Positions 51,922-60,635 of a stretch of 64,000 bases of DNA are shown here, piece by piece. Each line of letters begins with the position of its first letter. Within the stretch, counting starts at the first letter, position 1. The notes under the pieces were generated by a model. The model was not told where the DNA came from. It did no database searches and was given only the letters and a program-made list of their open reading frames with translations. Position numbers and translations under genes: made by a program. The DNA is taken from positions 32,617 through 96,616 of the forward strand of contig JAKSKU010000002.1 of NCBI GenBank assembly GCA_024401565.1. The letters are read 5' to 3'. Source of the stretch: Paludibacteraceae bacterium. GTDB taxonomy: Bacteria; Bacteroidota; Bacteroidia; Bacteroidales; Paludibacteraceae.

Positions 51922-52530
51922 TCAATAATTATGCTTAGCGATAATCACACTCCAATAATGGCCATAAGTGGAATTGGCATCATACGCATAACCTATGCCG
52001 ATATCTATACAAGAACTGTTCCAGTCGGAGATTCCAAGCAATGACGAACGGTGTCCAGCCGACGAATTATCCTTTCCTCCGTCGTAAACCAACTGCTTGA
52101 CCATCGCTTCAGCAGTAGCGTTGCCAGCGGCAATATTCTCGAAGTAATTCAATTTCTTATCTTTATACCAAGCCTCAGGCATATCGTAGCCAGCCTCGTG
52201 CATAAAATAGTTCACGCCATAGCCATTCAAGTCGACGTGGCTGAAATAATTATTTTTCGCCATATCTTCTGCCTTTGCCTGAGCCACCTTTGCCAGTGCA
52301 GAATTCCAATTCAATGCCGGACGAGCTGCGACGCCGGAAAGATCAACTCCCATCTGCGACGAATAGGCAGACGGATTCTTACGTATATCATTGATCAATG
52401 AGGCCGCCTTCTTAGCCTCTGGGTTTACGGCAACATCTTTGGAATCTCCACTTGGAGAGTCATTTTCGTCGTCGCTACAAGCAGGTGTAAGACACAACAA
52501 ACTTGCAGCCATCAAAATCCATTTATGCAT
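51922..52530 (-). CDS. CAP (SCP/PR-1)-domain lipoprotein
   Basis: 202 residues. The lipobox (CLTPACSDDE) places a lipid cysteine near residue 18. The CAP domain has NDIRKNPSAYSS, ALNWNSALAKVAQAKAEDMA, FSHVDLNG, AENIAAG-like FENIAAG, AGHRSSLLG and YWSVIIAKHNY. CAP-domain proteins have varied roles in the periplasm or on the surface; the exact one is not known. Its upstream region holds an orphan minus-strand terminator (52597-52622) and then the 33-bp repeat array. Confidence 0.88.
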   Translation of the reverse strand: MHKWILMAASLLCLTPACSDDENDSPSGDSKDVAVNPEAKKAASLINDIRKNPSAYSSQMGVDLSGVAARPALNWNSALAKVAQAKAEDMAKNNYFSHVDLNGYGVNYFMHEAGYDMPEAWYKDKKLNYFENIAAGNATAEAMVKQLVYDGGKDNSSAGHRSSLLGISDWNSSCIDIGIGYAYDANSTYGHYWSVIIAKHNY

Positions 52531-52596
52531 AATCCTTTTGTTTTATAGTTAGTGGGATAAAGATAATAAATTTCTTTCTTATATACAAAATTATAA

Positions 52597-52622
52597 AGAA
52601 AAGACGCGATGGTCTCGCGTCT
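52597..52622 (-). terminator. Orphan terminator upstream of the CAP gene
   Basis: AGACGCGA (52603-52610) pairs with TCGCGTCT (52615-52622), and the minus-strand T-run is TTTTCTTT. No minus-strand gene lies to its right (the next gene there is on the plus strand), so it could mark a lost gene or a small RNA. The same stem stands at 35700-35719. Confidence 0.7.
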
Positions 52623-52624
52623 CC

Positions 52625-52760
52625 ACTGACGGAATTTAGCTAAATTCATTCAATGCAACTGACGCAATTTAGCTAAATTCATTCAATACAACTGACGCAA
52701 TTTAGCTAAATTCATTCAATGCAACTGACGCAATTTAGCTAAATTCGTTCAACACAACTG
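52625..52760. repeat. Four 33-bp tandem repeats, each with a 14-bp palindrome
   Basis: ACTGAC units start at 52625, 52658, 52691, 52724 and a partial at 52757: period exactly 33. Each contains AATTTAGCTAAATT, a perfect palindrome (14 bases at about 52633, 52666, 52699, 52732). There are no spacers, so it is not a CRISPR array. It lies between the CAP gene and the ATPase. Confidence 0.9.
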
Positions 52761-52801
52761 AAGATTTTTAGATTTTATGCATAATTTTCATAAATAAAGT
52801 C

Positions 52802-52809
52802 TAAATTTG
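52802..52809 (+). promoter_or_regulatory. TAnnTTTG box of the DUF4143 ATPase gene
   Basis: TAAATTTG followed by C, 27 bases before the ATG at 52837. The TTTG box is weak. The next start codon upstream (TTG at 52807) lies inside this box, which supports the ATG. Confidence 0.6.
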
Positions 52810-52836
52810 CAGACAAATCAAATAAGGGGAAACAAC

Positions 52837-53973
52837 ATGGGAATAGCAAGAGAACTAAAAAAACAAATCTCAGATAGATTAAAGCCACAAAAGGTCATGC
52901 TTATCTATGGAGCACGACGAGTAGGAAAAACTCTCCTCCTTCGTGAAATCTATAATGAATTCGATGGAAAAAAACTTCTATTGAACGGAGAGAGTGCAGA
53001 CACAGTACGTATGATTGCAGACAAATCCATAAGCAACTACAAACGACTATTTGACGGATTGGAATTGTTGGCTATTGACGAGGCTCAACACATCCCTGAA
53101 ATTGGAATGAAACTTAAACTTATGGTTGATGAAATACCAGGATTGTCTATAATCGCCACTGGTTCATCTTCGTTCGATTTACAAAATCAGGCAGGAGAGC
53201 CATTAGTTGGGCGATGCACACGTTTCATGCTTACTCCATTTTCAATAAGAGAATTAAGCAAACATCAGACAACATTCGAGACTATCGCAAACATTGAGCA
53301 ATATCTAGTGTATGGCAGTTACCCAGAGTTAAGCAGTATAACAACTGGATCTGAACAAGCACACTATCTCACTGAAATTGTCGATTCATATTTGCTGAGA
53401 GACATTCTTGCTGTCGACGGAATAAAGAACGCACAGAAGATGCACGACCTACTACGACTGATAGCATACCAAGTTGGCAGTGAAGTGTCAACAGAAGAAT
53501 TAGGCAAACAGCTTGGGATAAGCCGTAATACGGCAGAAAGATATCTAGATTTACTGCAAAAAGTCTTTGTTCTATATAAATTGGGAGGTTATTCCAAGAA
53601 CCTGCGCAAAGAAGTCACAAAATCATCCAAATGGTACTTCATCGACAACGGAATCAGGAATGCAGTACTGAATGATTTCCGTCCGTTTGCCGACAGATCG
53701 AGTGAAGAAAGAGGAGCGTTGTGGGAAAATTTCATAATCAGCGAGCGTATGAAAATAAAACACAACGAAATGAAAAATGTCAATATGTATTTCTGGCGAA
53801 CATACGACCAGCAAGAGATAGACTTGATAGAAGAAGAGAACAATTCCCTATCGGCTTTTGAAATGAAAGCAGGGAAGAAGAATTCGAAAGCACCCAAAGC
53901 ATTCGCCGACGCTTATCCAGACGCAATCTTCAACGTAGTGAATAAAGATAATTTCTGGGAGTTTGTGGTGTAA
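52837..53973 (+). CDS. AAA-type ATPase with DUF4143 C-terminus
   Basis: I chose the ATG at 52837 because an upstream TTG overlaps the promoter box. About 378 residues. Walker A is YGARRVGKTLLL and Walker B is LLAIDEAQHI; the C-terminal half (VSTEELGKQLGISRNTAERYLDLL, then WYFIDNGIRNAVL) is the DUF4143 region with a helix-turn-helix and a nuclease-like tail (QEIDLIEEENNSLSAFEMKAGKK). Such proteins occur in defence-related and mobile gene settings, but the function is not known. It is preceded by the four palindromic repeats and stands alone on the plus strand. Confidence 0.88.
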   Translation: MGIARELKKQISDRLKPQKVMLIYGARRVGKTLLLREIYNEFDGKKLLLNGESADTVRMIADKSISNYKRLFDGLELLAIDEAQHIPEIGMKLKLMVDEIPGLSIIATGSSSFDLQNQAGEPLVGRCTRFMLTPFSIRELSKHQTTFETIANIEQYLVYGSYPELSSITTGSEQAHYLTEIVDSYLLRDILAVDGIKNAQKMHDLLRLIAYQVGSEVSTEELGKQLGISRNTAERYLDLLQKVFVLYKLGGYSKNLRKEVTKSSKWYFIDNGIRNAVLNDFRPFADRSSEERGALWENFIISERMKIKHNEMKNVNMYFWRTYDQQEIDLIEEENNSLSAFEMKAGKKNSKAPKAFADAYPDAIFNVVNKDNFWEFVV

Positions 53974-54096
53974 TTTTTGTCTTGTAAAGAAGAAAAATCA
54001 CAAAATTAAGTACCAATAAGGACTTAAATTGGGGGGAGAGATACAAAAAGCTCGTTTTAAAAACGGGGGAAAGATACAAAAAAATGGGGCACTCCA

Positions 54097-55476
54097 TTAT
54101 GCAAACAATATCTTGAATGCGTCTTCTACTTTTTCCGCCGTCAAAACTTGTATTTGTCGTCCGGATAAATCTATATTCTTAAACTTCGGAATCACGATTT
54201 TCTTGAATCCAAGTTTCTCGGCTTCCTGTATTCTCTGCTCTATTCTGTTGATTGGACGTATCTCCCCAGACAAACCGATCTCTCCTGCCAAACATACACT
54301 CGGATCTATCGCTATATCCATGTTCGACGAGAGAATTGCGCTAATCACCGCTAAATCCAACGCTGGATCGTTGACTTTCAATCCTCCTGCGATATTCAAG
54401 AATACGTCTTTCTGCGAGAGTTTGAATCCGACTCGTTTCTCCAACACTGCCAACAACATATTCAATCGTCGGACGTCGAATCCCGTGGCTGAACGTTGCG
54501 GCGTGCCATAGGCTGCGGTGCTCACCAATGCCTGCACCTCAATCAACAATGGTCGGATGCCCTCTATCATGGCTCCGATGGCCGTACCACTCAATCCAAG
54601 ATTATTGTGGGATAAGAGCATCTCTGATGGATTGGAAACTTCTCTCAATCCGCTGTGCTGCATCTCAAAGATTCCAATCTCCGACGTGCTTCCGAATCGG
54701 TTTTTGATGGCACGTAGGATACGGTACATATAATGCTGGTCTCCCTCAAACTGAATCACTGTGTCGACGATGTGTTCCAAGATCTTCGGTCCGGCAATCG
54801 TACCGTCTTTCGTGATATGGCCAATCATCAAAACTGGAGTATTACTCTCCTTTGCATAACGCAAAATCTGTGCGGCACATTCTCTGACCTGCGACACACT
54901 TCCTGCCGCACTCTCCACCAGTTCTGTCTCTATCGTTTGAACGGAGTCGATAATCAGCAACTCAGGCTGCACATTCTTTATATGTGTGAAGATTCGTTCA
55001 AGAGAGTTATCACTGACAAAATAGCACTGTTTGTTGGCGTACGACCCAAGTCGCTCCGCACGCATTTTCAACTGGTTAAGGCTCTCCTCACCGGAAACAT
55101 ACAGCGTCTTCTTGCCTTCAATATTAAGCACCACCTGAAGCACCAAAGTACTTTTTCCAATACCTGGTTCACCTCCGATCAACACCATCGATCCAGGCAC
55201 AAGTCCACCTCCAAGCACACGGTTGAACTCGGCACACTTGGTGTCGAAGCGAACCTCCTGCGTCACCTCGATATTATCAATCAATACAGGGCGAGTACGC
55301 TCGTCGCTAGCAGAGACAATCGAAACTCCTTTTTTTATTGCAGAAGACGCGGGGGCTTTATTCACCACCTCCTCCACAAAGGTGTTCCACTCTCCACAAG
55401 CAGGACATTTGCCAAGCCACTTGCTCGACTCATTTCCACAGTTTTGACAGAAAAAGACGCTTTTTAGCTTAACCAT
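54097..55476 (-). CDS. radA: DNA repair protein RadA
   Basis: 459 residues. N-terminal four-cysteine zinc finger (CQNCGNESSKWLGKCPACGEW), RecA-like core with Walker A GGEPGIGKSTLVLQ and the RadA motif KNRFGSTSE, and a Lon-like C-terminal domain (GGLKVNDPALDLAVISAILSS). It processes branched recombination intermediates. The order parC, TonB-like, radA with gaps of 3 and 8 bases suggests one transcript. Confidence 0.95.
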   Translation of the reverse strand: MVKLKSVFFCQNCGNESSKWLGKCPACGEWNTFVEEVVNKAPASSAIKKGVSIVSASDERTRPVLIDNIEVTQEVRFDTKCAEFNRVLGGGLVPGSMVLIGGEPGIGKSTLVLQVVLNIEGKKTLYVSGEESLNQLKMRAERLGSYANKQCYFVSDNSLERIFTHIKNVQPELLIIDSVQTIETELVESAAGSVSQVRECAAQILRYAKESNTPVLMIGHITKDGTIAGPKILEHIVDTVIQFEGDQHYMYRILRAIKNRFGSTSEIGIFEMQHSGLREVSNPSEMLLSHNNLGLSGTAIGAMIEGIRPLLIEVQALVSTAAYGTPQRSATGFDVRRLNMLLAVLEKRVGFKLSQKDVFLNIAGGLKVNDPALDLAVISAILSSNMDIAIDPSVCLAGEIGLSGEIRPINRIEQRIQEAEKLGFKKIVIPKFKNIDLSGRQIQVLTAEKVEDAFKILFA

Positions 55477-55484
55477 GGAATTTA

Positions 55485-56105
55485 TTAATAATAGCTGTCG
55501 TAGCTATCATAACTGTCGTAGCTATCATAGCTGTCGCTCGAATCCATATAATCGTTGTAATCCTGGTACTCATCCTCCTCACGCTTTGGTTTTGGATGCA
55601 GACGGTTGTATGTCACAGGCACCGTCAAAGCCACTTTTACACGAATACCATCAAGATCCGCCGGCTTGAAAACAGGCAGGTCACTCATGATCTCAAGTGC
55701 CTCTTCATCATATTCAGCAGCCACTCCCTGCACAACCTCAGGATTGACAGCTCGGCCACATCTATCGATAGTGATGCTTACCAGCACCACGCCACGTACC
55801 AAATACGCAAGATCTCCTCCATCCGGTCCCTTGCCTGGAGCAATAGAGTCGACAACCTCAACTCCTTTCTGATGGTGACGTATATAGCGAGTGAACTCAA
55901 CGTCTCCGCCTCCAGGGAAGACTGGCAAATTCAACCCCTTCACCACCTTATTGGTCTGATACACCTGAGACGGCTCATTATCCTCACATCCAGGATAAAG
56001 TCGCTCAAACACAGCATAACGATCCACCTGCTCCTCTTCCTGCTGGGCTTGAGCAAAAGCGACCGTCAAAAAAGACGCTATAAATAGCAACAATAATTTC
56101 TTCAT
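55485..56105 (-). CDS. TonB-like C-terminal protein with a Ser-Tyr-Asp repeat tail
   Basis: 206 residues. Signal peptide (LLLFIASFLTVAFAQA), then a TonB C-terminal-type domain: VRGVVLVSITIDRCGRAVNPEVV, FKPADLDGIRVKVALTVPVTY. The last residues are SYD repeats (MDSSDSYDSYDSY and so on), coded by 12-base AT-rich direct repeats near 55490-55550. A TonB box or energy-transducing role is likely for the domain; the tail is unusual. It lies between parC and radA on one transcript. Confidence 0.8.
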   Translation of the reverse strand: MKKLLLLFIASFLTVAFAQAQQEEEQVDRYAVFERLYPGCEDNEPSQVYQTNKVVKGLNLPVFPGGGDVEFTRYIRHHQKGVEVVDSIAPGKGPDGGDLAYLVRGVVLVSITIDRCGRAVNPEVVQGVAAEYDEEALEIMSDLPVFKPADLDGIRVKVALTVPVTYNRLHPKPKREEDEYQDYNDYMDSSDSYDSYDSYDSYDSYY

Positions 56106-56108
56106 ATT

Positions 56109-58775
56109 CTAATCAAATAGAGTCAACTGACCATCAGTCGGCATATCCATAATCTGTTCATTATCTGTCTCTGCTGAAGATTCTTCCTCTTCCTCCTCTG
56201 GTTCTGGCTCCGGCTCTTTCGTTGGAGGAAGCTCCGTAACGTCTCCCACAACCCACGACGGATGAATTCTCTTACCTTTAGCCTTGACTCCCTTAACCGC
56301 AATAAACTCCTCGACTCCGAAATCGATCTCCATCGGAGCACGTTGAGCGTCATTGCCGCCAAAAGTCACCTGCAAATGAGGGTAGACGGTAGCTGTGATA
56401 AGAAGTATCCTGCTGCTTGGATTATCTCCAATAAACGATGTCGGCTTGGCAGTGACGTCAAACATAAATCGTTTGATGTACGCATACTTCTCATTGGCAT
56501 CATACAAGCATACAGTCCAAACTTTGTCCGGATCCAATTTTTCGACAAACATCACATTCTCTGGGAAGTGTAATGTGTCCTCGAATCCAGTCATATAATA
56601 TTCGCCACTCTTAGTGACAACAAGTATCTTATCTTCTGACAAGAACTCACCAAGATAATCTCCGTGGTTATCATAGTTGATACGCTGAACATCCGGATCA
56701 AACCATACGTTTCGGCCGCCCATTGTACTTGAGCCCTTGGCTTTCATCGTGATTGAGAAGATCTCGTTCTTCGTCAACATTTTACCCAACGAGGCACGTC
56801 CCTTGATTGCGATATCGGCAAAATTTCTGTCCATTGCCGCCACTTTCAAACGCAATTTTGGTTTTAGTTTGACGTGGATAACCTCAGCCTCGGCATTCTT
56901 ATTTGCAGAGAAATAAAGTATCTTTGATCCAGCCTCACCTTGTGTGATGTCGTAATCTTTATCACGCGTAACTCCAGTGATAGAGAAACGCTTCATATAA
57001 GTAGGGCCAAGCTTTCCGTTTCGGTAGACGACGTTGTAGACCATACGTTTGTCGTTCTTCTTGAAGACGCTGACGTATAGGATATTCTTGCCGACATACT
57101 CCTTTGGTTTAACCTTCACGATCTTGTACTTTCCGTCCTTGAAAATGACAAGCACATCATCGATTTCAGAACAAGGGCAAACATATTCAGCCTCGCCTTT
57201 CTTCAGTCCGTAGCCGACGAATCCCTCATCACGGTTGACATACAGTTTCTCATTCGCCTCAACCACCTTAGCTGCAGCCACAGTGTCGAACACACGGATC
57301 TCCGTCTTACGAGGATGATCGGCGCCATACTTTTCCTTAAGCGTATTGAACCAGTCGATTGTGTACTCCACAAGATGCTTCAGATTATGTTCGATCTTGG
57401 CGATTTGTTCCTTTATCTCGAAGATTATCTTGTCCGCGTCTTCCGAACTGAACTTAAGGATTCTTCGCATCTTGATCTCCATCAAACGAAGGATATCCTC
57501 ACGAGTGACCTCACGCACAAAATCCGCGACAAATGGTTTCAAACGCTTGTCGACGTGAGCCACAGCGGCATCCATATCCTTGGCGTTCTCAAACTCCTTA
57601 TCCTTATAGATACGGTTTTCAATAAATATCTTTTCCAAAGAGCAGTAGTGTAGCTTTTCAAGCAGCTCACCCTTCTCATACTCAAGCTCTTTACGAAGCA
57701 AATCCTTTGTGTGATCCGCAGAGAATTTAAGCAGTTCAGACACATTCGTAAAGACAGGCTTGTTCTCTTTGATGACGCAGCAGTATGGAGAGATTCTCTT
57801 TTCACAGATATTCAACGCATATAGTGCATCAATCATCTTGTCCGAACTAGTCTTGTCGGAAAGATGGAGGATAATCTTAACCTCCGATGATGTCTCGTCG
57901 ACAATATTCTTGATACTGATTTTTCCCTTATCGTTGGCAGCAAGGATTTTTTCCTTCAGTTCCTCCGTCTTCATTCCATAAGGAAGGTCCGTGATAACCA
58001 GTGTTTTGTTGTCGATCTTACTGATGTGGCTTCTCACACGTAGAAGTCCACCACGTTCTCCATCATTATATTTTTGGACGTCGCACATACCTCCTGTCGG
58101 GAAATCAGGATAGAGAGTGAACTCTTCCCCTTTCAGATAGGAGATTGCAGCGTCTAGTATCTCATTGAAATTGTGCGGCATGATCTCCGTCTTCATACCG
58201 ACAGCAATACCCATAGCTCCATGAGCCAACAGCAAAGGGAACTTCACAGGCAGTGTGATAGGCTCGTTCTTTCTACCGTCGTATGACTTCATCCACTCTG
58301 TGATCTGCGGAGCGAACACCACATCAAGCGCGAATTTCGACAGACGGGCCTCGATATAACGGGGAGCGGCGGCAGAGTCTCCAGTCAAAATATTACCCCA
58401 GTTTCCCTGAGCATCGATAAGAAGATCTTTCTGTCCGAGCTCGACAAGTGCGCCATAAATTGACGCATCACCATGAGGATGGTACTGCATTGCCTGACCC
58501 ACGATATTTGCTACCTTATTGTAGCGTCCATCATGGATAGTCTTCATTGTGTGCATGATACGTCGCTGCACAGGTTTGAAGCCATCTTCAATATATGGGA
58601 TAGCACGGTCGGTGATCACATACGAGGCATAGTCCAAGAACCATTGCTGATACATGCCGCCTAGATGCAGACGAGCATCCTCGCTGTTCATATCCGTCAC
58701 AACATAATTGGAGTGGCCTAGATTATCATCATTCACCGAGTCAAGATCATCTATGTTTTCGTCTTCTTTGCTCAT
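56109..58775 (-). CDS. parC: DNA topoisomerase IV subunit A (GyrA/ParC family)
   Basis: 888 residues. The catalytic tyrosine lies in AAPRYIEARLS near residue 134. The N-terminal WFLDYASYVITDRAIPYIEDGFKPVQRRI is the signature of the GyrA/ParC family. The C-terminal beta-propeller repeats are less regular than in GyrA and lack an obvious GyrA box (QRRGG), so ParC is preferred, though gyrase cannot be ruled out. It begins the operon with the TonB-like gene and radA. Confidence 0.85.
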   Translation of the reverse strand: MSKEDENIDDLDSVNDDNLGHSNYVVTDMNSEDARLHLGGMYQQWFLDYASYVITDRAIPYIEDGFKPVQRRIMHTMKTIHDGRYNKVANIVGQAMQYHPHGDASIYGALVELGQKDLLIDAQGNWGNILTGDSAAAPRYIEARLSKFALDVVFAPQITEWMKSYDGRKNEPITLPVKFPLLLAHGAMGIAVGMKTEIMPHNFNEILDAAISYLKGEEFTLYPDFPTGGMCDVQKYNDGERGGLLRVRSHISKIDNKTLVITDLPYGMKTEELKEKILAANDKGKISIKNIVDETSSEVKIILHLSDKTSSDKMIDALYALNICEKRISPYCCVIKENKPVFTNVSELLKFSADHTKDLLRKELEYEKGELLEKLHYCSLEKIFIENRIYKDKEFENAKDMDAAVAHVDKRLKPFVADFVREVTREDILRLMEIKMRRILKFSSEDADKIIFEIKEQIAKIEHNLKHLVEYTIDWFNTLKEKYGADHPRKTEIRVFDTVAAAKVVEANEKLYVNRDEGFVGYGLKKGEAEYVCPCSEIDDVLVIFKDGKYKIVKVKPKEYVGKNILYVSVFKKNDKRMVYNVVYRNGKLGPTYMKRFSITGVTRDKDYDITQGEAGSKILYFSANKNAEAEVIHVKLKPKLRLKVAAMDRNFADIAIKGRASLGKMLTKNEIFSITMKAKGSSTMGGRNVWFDPDVQRINYDNHGDYLGEFLSEDKILVVTKSGEYYMTGFEDTLHFPENVMFVEKLDPDKVWTVCLYDANEKYAYIKRFMFDVTAKPTSFIGDNPSSRILLITATVYPHLQVTFGGNDAQRAPMEIDFGVEEFIAVKGVKAKGKRIHPSWVVGDVTELPPTKEPEPEPEEEEEESSAETDNEQIMDMPTDGQLTLFD

Positions 58776-58926
58776 ACACTACGAATATTACATAATACGG
58801 CCCAAATATACAAAAAAATCGGGAATAAGGGAAACTGGATTTCTCATTTTGTATTTTTGATGTCACTTACATAATTTGTAATTTTACACAAATTTTATAA
58901 ATATTGAAGATTGTTTGATAATTGAG

Positions 58927-60108
58927 ATGAGGAACGAAAAACTTAAAGACTACAACAAAACAAAAATCGCTTGCTACCTTGGATTCATAACTCAAGCGAT
59001 TGTAGCAAATTTCACACCTCTCCTATTCACTGCTTTTCATCGTGAATACGGAATTTCAATAGCAAGTTTGGCACTTATACCAGCCGTTTTCTACGTCGTA
59101 CAGTTAATCACGGATTTTCTGTGTGCTAAATTCAAAAACATCGACTACCGCAAGAGCATCATAATTTCAGAAATAGCATCAGCGTTAGGTCTCGTCGGTT
59201 TGGCTTTTGTACCATCATTATTCAGCAATCCGATGGTGGGAATATTAATCTGCGTCTGCGTTTATGCCGTCGGAAGCGGACTGATAGAGGTCTTATGCAG
59301 TCCAATAATTGAAGCCTGTCCTTTCCCTAATAAAGAAAGCGTCATGAGTCTGCTCCACTCCTTCTATTGTTGGGGAGCGGTAGGTGTGATTTTAGGATCG
59401 ACGCTGTTCTTCGCATTCTTCGGCATAGACAACTGGAGGATATTGGCAGTCATATGGGCTGTTATTCCTCTATATAACATTTTCAATTTTGCCACTTGCC
59501 CTATCGAACCGATTGTGGAGGAGTCGGATGGCATGAGCATGAGTCAGTTGCTTTGCAACCAGATGTTTTGGATATTCTTGTTTTTGATGGTTGCAGCCGG
59601 AGCTTCAGAATGCACTATGGCTCAATGGGCGTCGGCGTTTGCGGAAGCGTCGTTAGGTGTGGATAAGGCTATAGGTGATTTGGCTGGGCCATGTGGGTTT
59701 GCTTTCTGTATGGGCCTTGGTCGACTTTGGTATGCCAAGAAAGGTCAGAATCTCGACCTGACATCCTATATGACATGGGCAGGAGCCCTCTGTTTTGCCG
59801 CATACCTAACAGCATCACTATCTCCGATTCCTCTCATCAGTTTGGTTGGCTGTATGATCAACGGATTGGCCGTTGGCATCATGTGGCCCGGATCAATCAG
59901 CATAACGTCAGCACGCATACCAGGAGGTGGTACTGCAATGTTTGCCCTTCTTGCTTTAGCCGGCGACGTCGGAGGAACAGTGGGTCCGTCACTCGTAGGT
60001 ATCTTTACTAAATCTAGTGAGAATATACAAAGTGGATTGCTTGCAGCGTCTGTATTTCCAGTCCTTTTAATAGTATGCCTTATTGGCATCAGAAGATATA
60101 AAAGATAA
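58927..60108 (+). CDS. MFS transporter
   Basis: I chose the ATG at 58927 because the longer frame starts at a TTG. About 393 residues with 12 predicted TM helices. The start GFITQAIVANFTPLLFTAFH and the phrase AFGLVGLAFVPS-like ALGLVGLAFVPS are typical of MFS proteins; the central loop is near residue 205. The C-terminal half has GGTAMFALLALAGDVGGTVGPSLVG. The substrate cannot be told from sequence; the layout resembles sugar or fucose-type transporters. The gene is divergent from parC. Confidence 0.85.
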   Translation: MRNEKLKDYNKTKIACYLGFITQAIVANFTPLLFTAFHREYGISIASLALIPAVFYVVQLITDFLCAKFKNIDYRKSIIISEIASALGLVGLAFVPSLFSNPMVGILICVCVYAVGSGLIEVLCSPIIEACPFPNKESVMSLLHSFYCWGAVGVILGSTLFFAFFGIDNWRILAVIWAVIPLYNIFNFATCPIEPIVEESDGMSMSQLLCNQMFWIFLFLMVAAGASECTMAQWASAFAEASLGVDKAIGDLAGPCGFAFCMGLGRLWYAKKGQNLDLTSYMTWAGALCFAAYLTASLSPIPLISLVGCMINGLAVGIMWPGSISITSARIPGGGTAMFALLALAGDVGGTVGPSLVGIFTKSSENIQSGLLAASVFPVLLIVCLIGIRRYKR

Positions 60109-60131
60109 AACAAGCCAGTCGCTAAAGGCAA

Positions 60132-60253
60132 TTATATACGAATTGTCCAACGCACGCTTTTTCTTTATACGCTCGGCCTACGGCCTCGCGTTGGGGGAGG
60201 GGCAAGGGCGTTCCGCCCTTTGCAATCCTCATTTTTGGACAACTGCTATATAA
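60132..60253 (+). mobile_element. 122-bp MITE-like element, copy B
   Basis: Begins TTATATACGAATTGTCCAA and ends TTGGACAACTGCTATATAA, inverted terminal repeats. The middle has CTCGGCCTACGGCCTCGCG and GGGCGTTCCGCCC hairpins. Same type as copy A (48101-48221). Confidence 0.72.
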
Positions 60254-60327
60254 TCTCCTCTCGTTTTCTCCTAATAAAAGTCGAAGACTTTCTCTTTAAC
60301 TCTGAGTCTCTGTGGTTATTTAAATAT

Positions 60328-60420
60328 GCTCGCCCTACGGGCTCGTGTTGGTGGCGTGGTCAGGACCAAAAAATCAGACATGGCCCTTAACAATCATCAT
60401 TTTTGGGGAAAACTATATAG
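60328..60420 (+). repeat. Degenerate copy of the MITE-like element
   Basis: Contains GCTCGCCCTACGGGCTCG and CCCTTAACAATCATCATTTTT; it ends ACTATATAG. The left end is lost. Confidence 0.55.
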
Positions 60421-60440
60421 TTTCACCTAAACAAAATACT

Positions 60441-60582
60441 CTTGAAACTTGGAATCTGGAAACCTGAAACTTGAAACTTGAAACTTGAAATCAGAAACCT
60501 GAAACTTGAAACCTGAAACTTGAAACCTGAAACTTGGAACCTGAAACTTGAAACCTGAAACTTGAAACCTGAAACTTGAAAC
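60441..60582. repeat. Heptamer minisatellite (CTTGAAA/CCTGAAA)
   Basis: About 20 units of the 7-base CYTGAAA, alternating as CTTGAAA and CCTGAAA so that the apparent period is 14. A short related run is at 63591-63613. Located just beyond the porP terminator. Confidence 0.9.
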
Positions 60583-60616
60583 AAAAAAAGTGGAGAATTT
60601 TTCAACCCTCCACTTT
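60583..60616 (-). terminator. Terminator of the OmpA-porP unit
   Basis: AAAGTGGAG (60587-60595) pairs with CTCCACTTT (60608-60616), with TTTTTTT after on the minus strand. Confidence 0.85.
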
Positions 60617-60635
60617 ATCTCTTTAACAAAATTTC

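Larger units (their letters stand above)
52531..52836. other. Divergent intergenic region with terminator and four tandem repeats
   Basis: No gene. It holds the terminator at 52597-52622, the 33-bp repeats (52625-52760) and, at 52802-52809, a TAAATTTG box upstream of the ATPase gene. Confidence 0.75.
60109..60635. other. Gene-free region with MITE-like element, degenerate copy and heptamer minisatellite
   Basis: No gene. It contains the 122-bp element (60132-60253), a degenerate copy (60328-60420) and the minisatellite (60441-60582), and then the terminator of the porP unit. Confidence 0.75.

Noticed and set aside
52625-52760. 33-bp repeats as a CRISPR array
   Set aside because: The units are directly adjacent with no variable spacers, and no cas genes are present.
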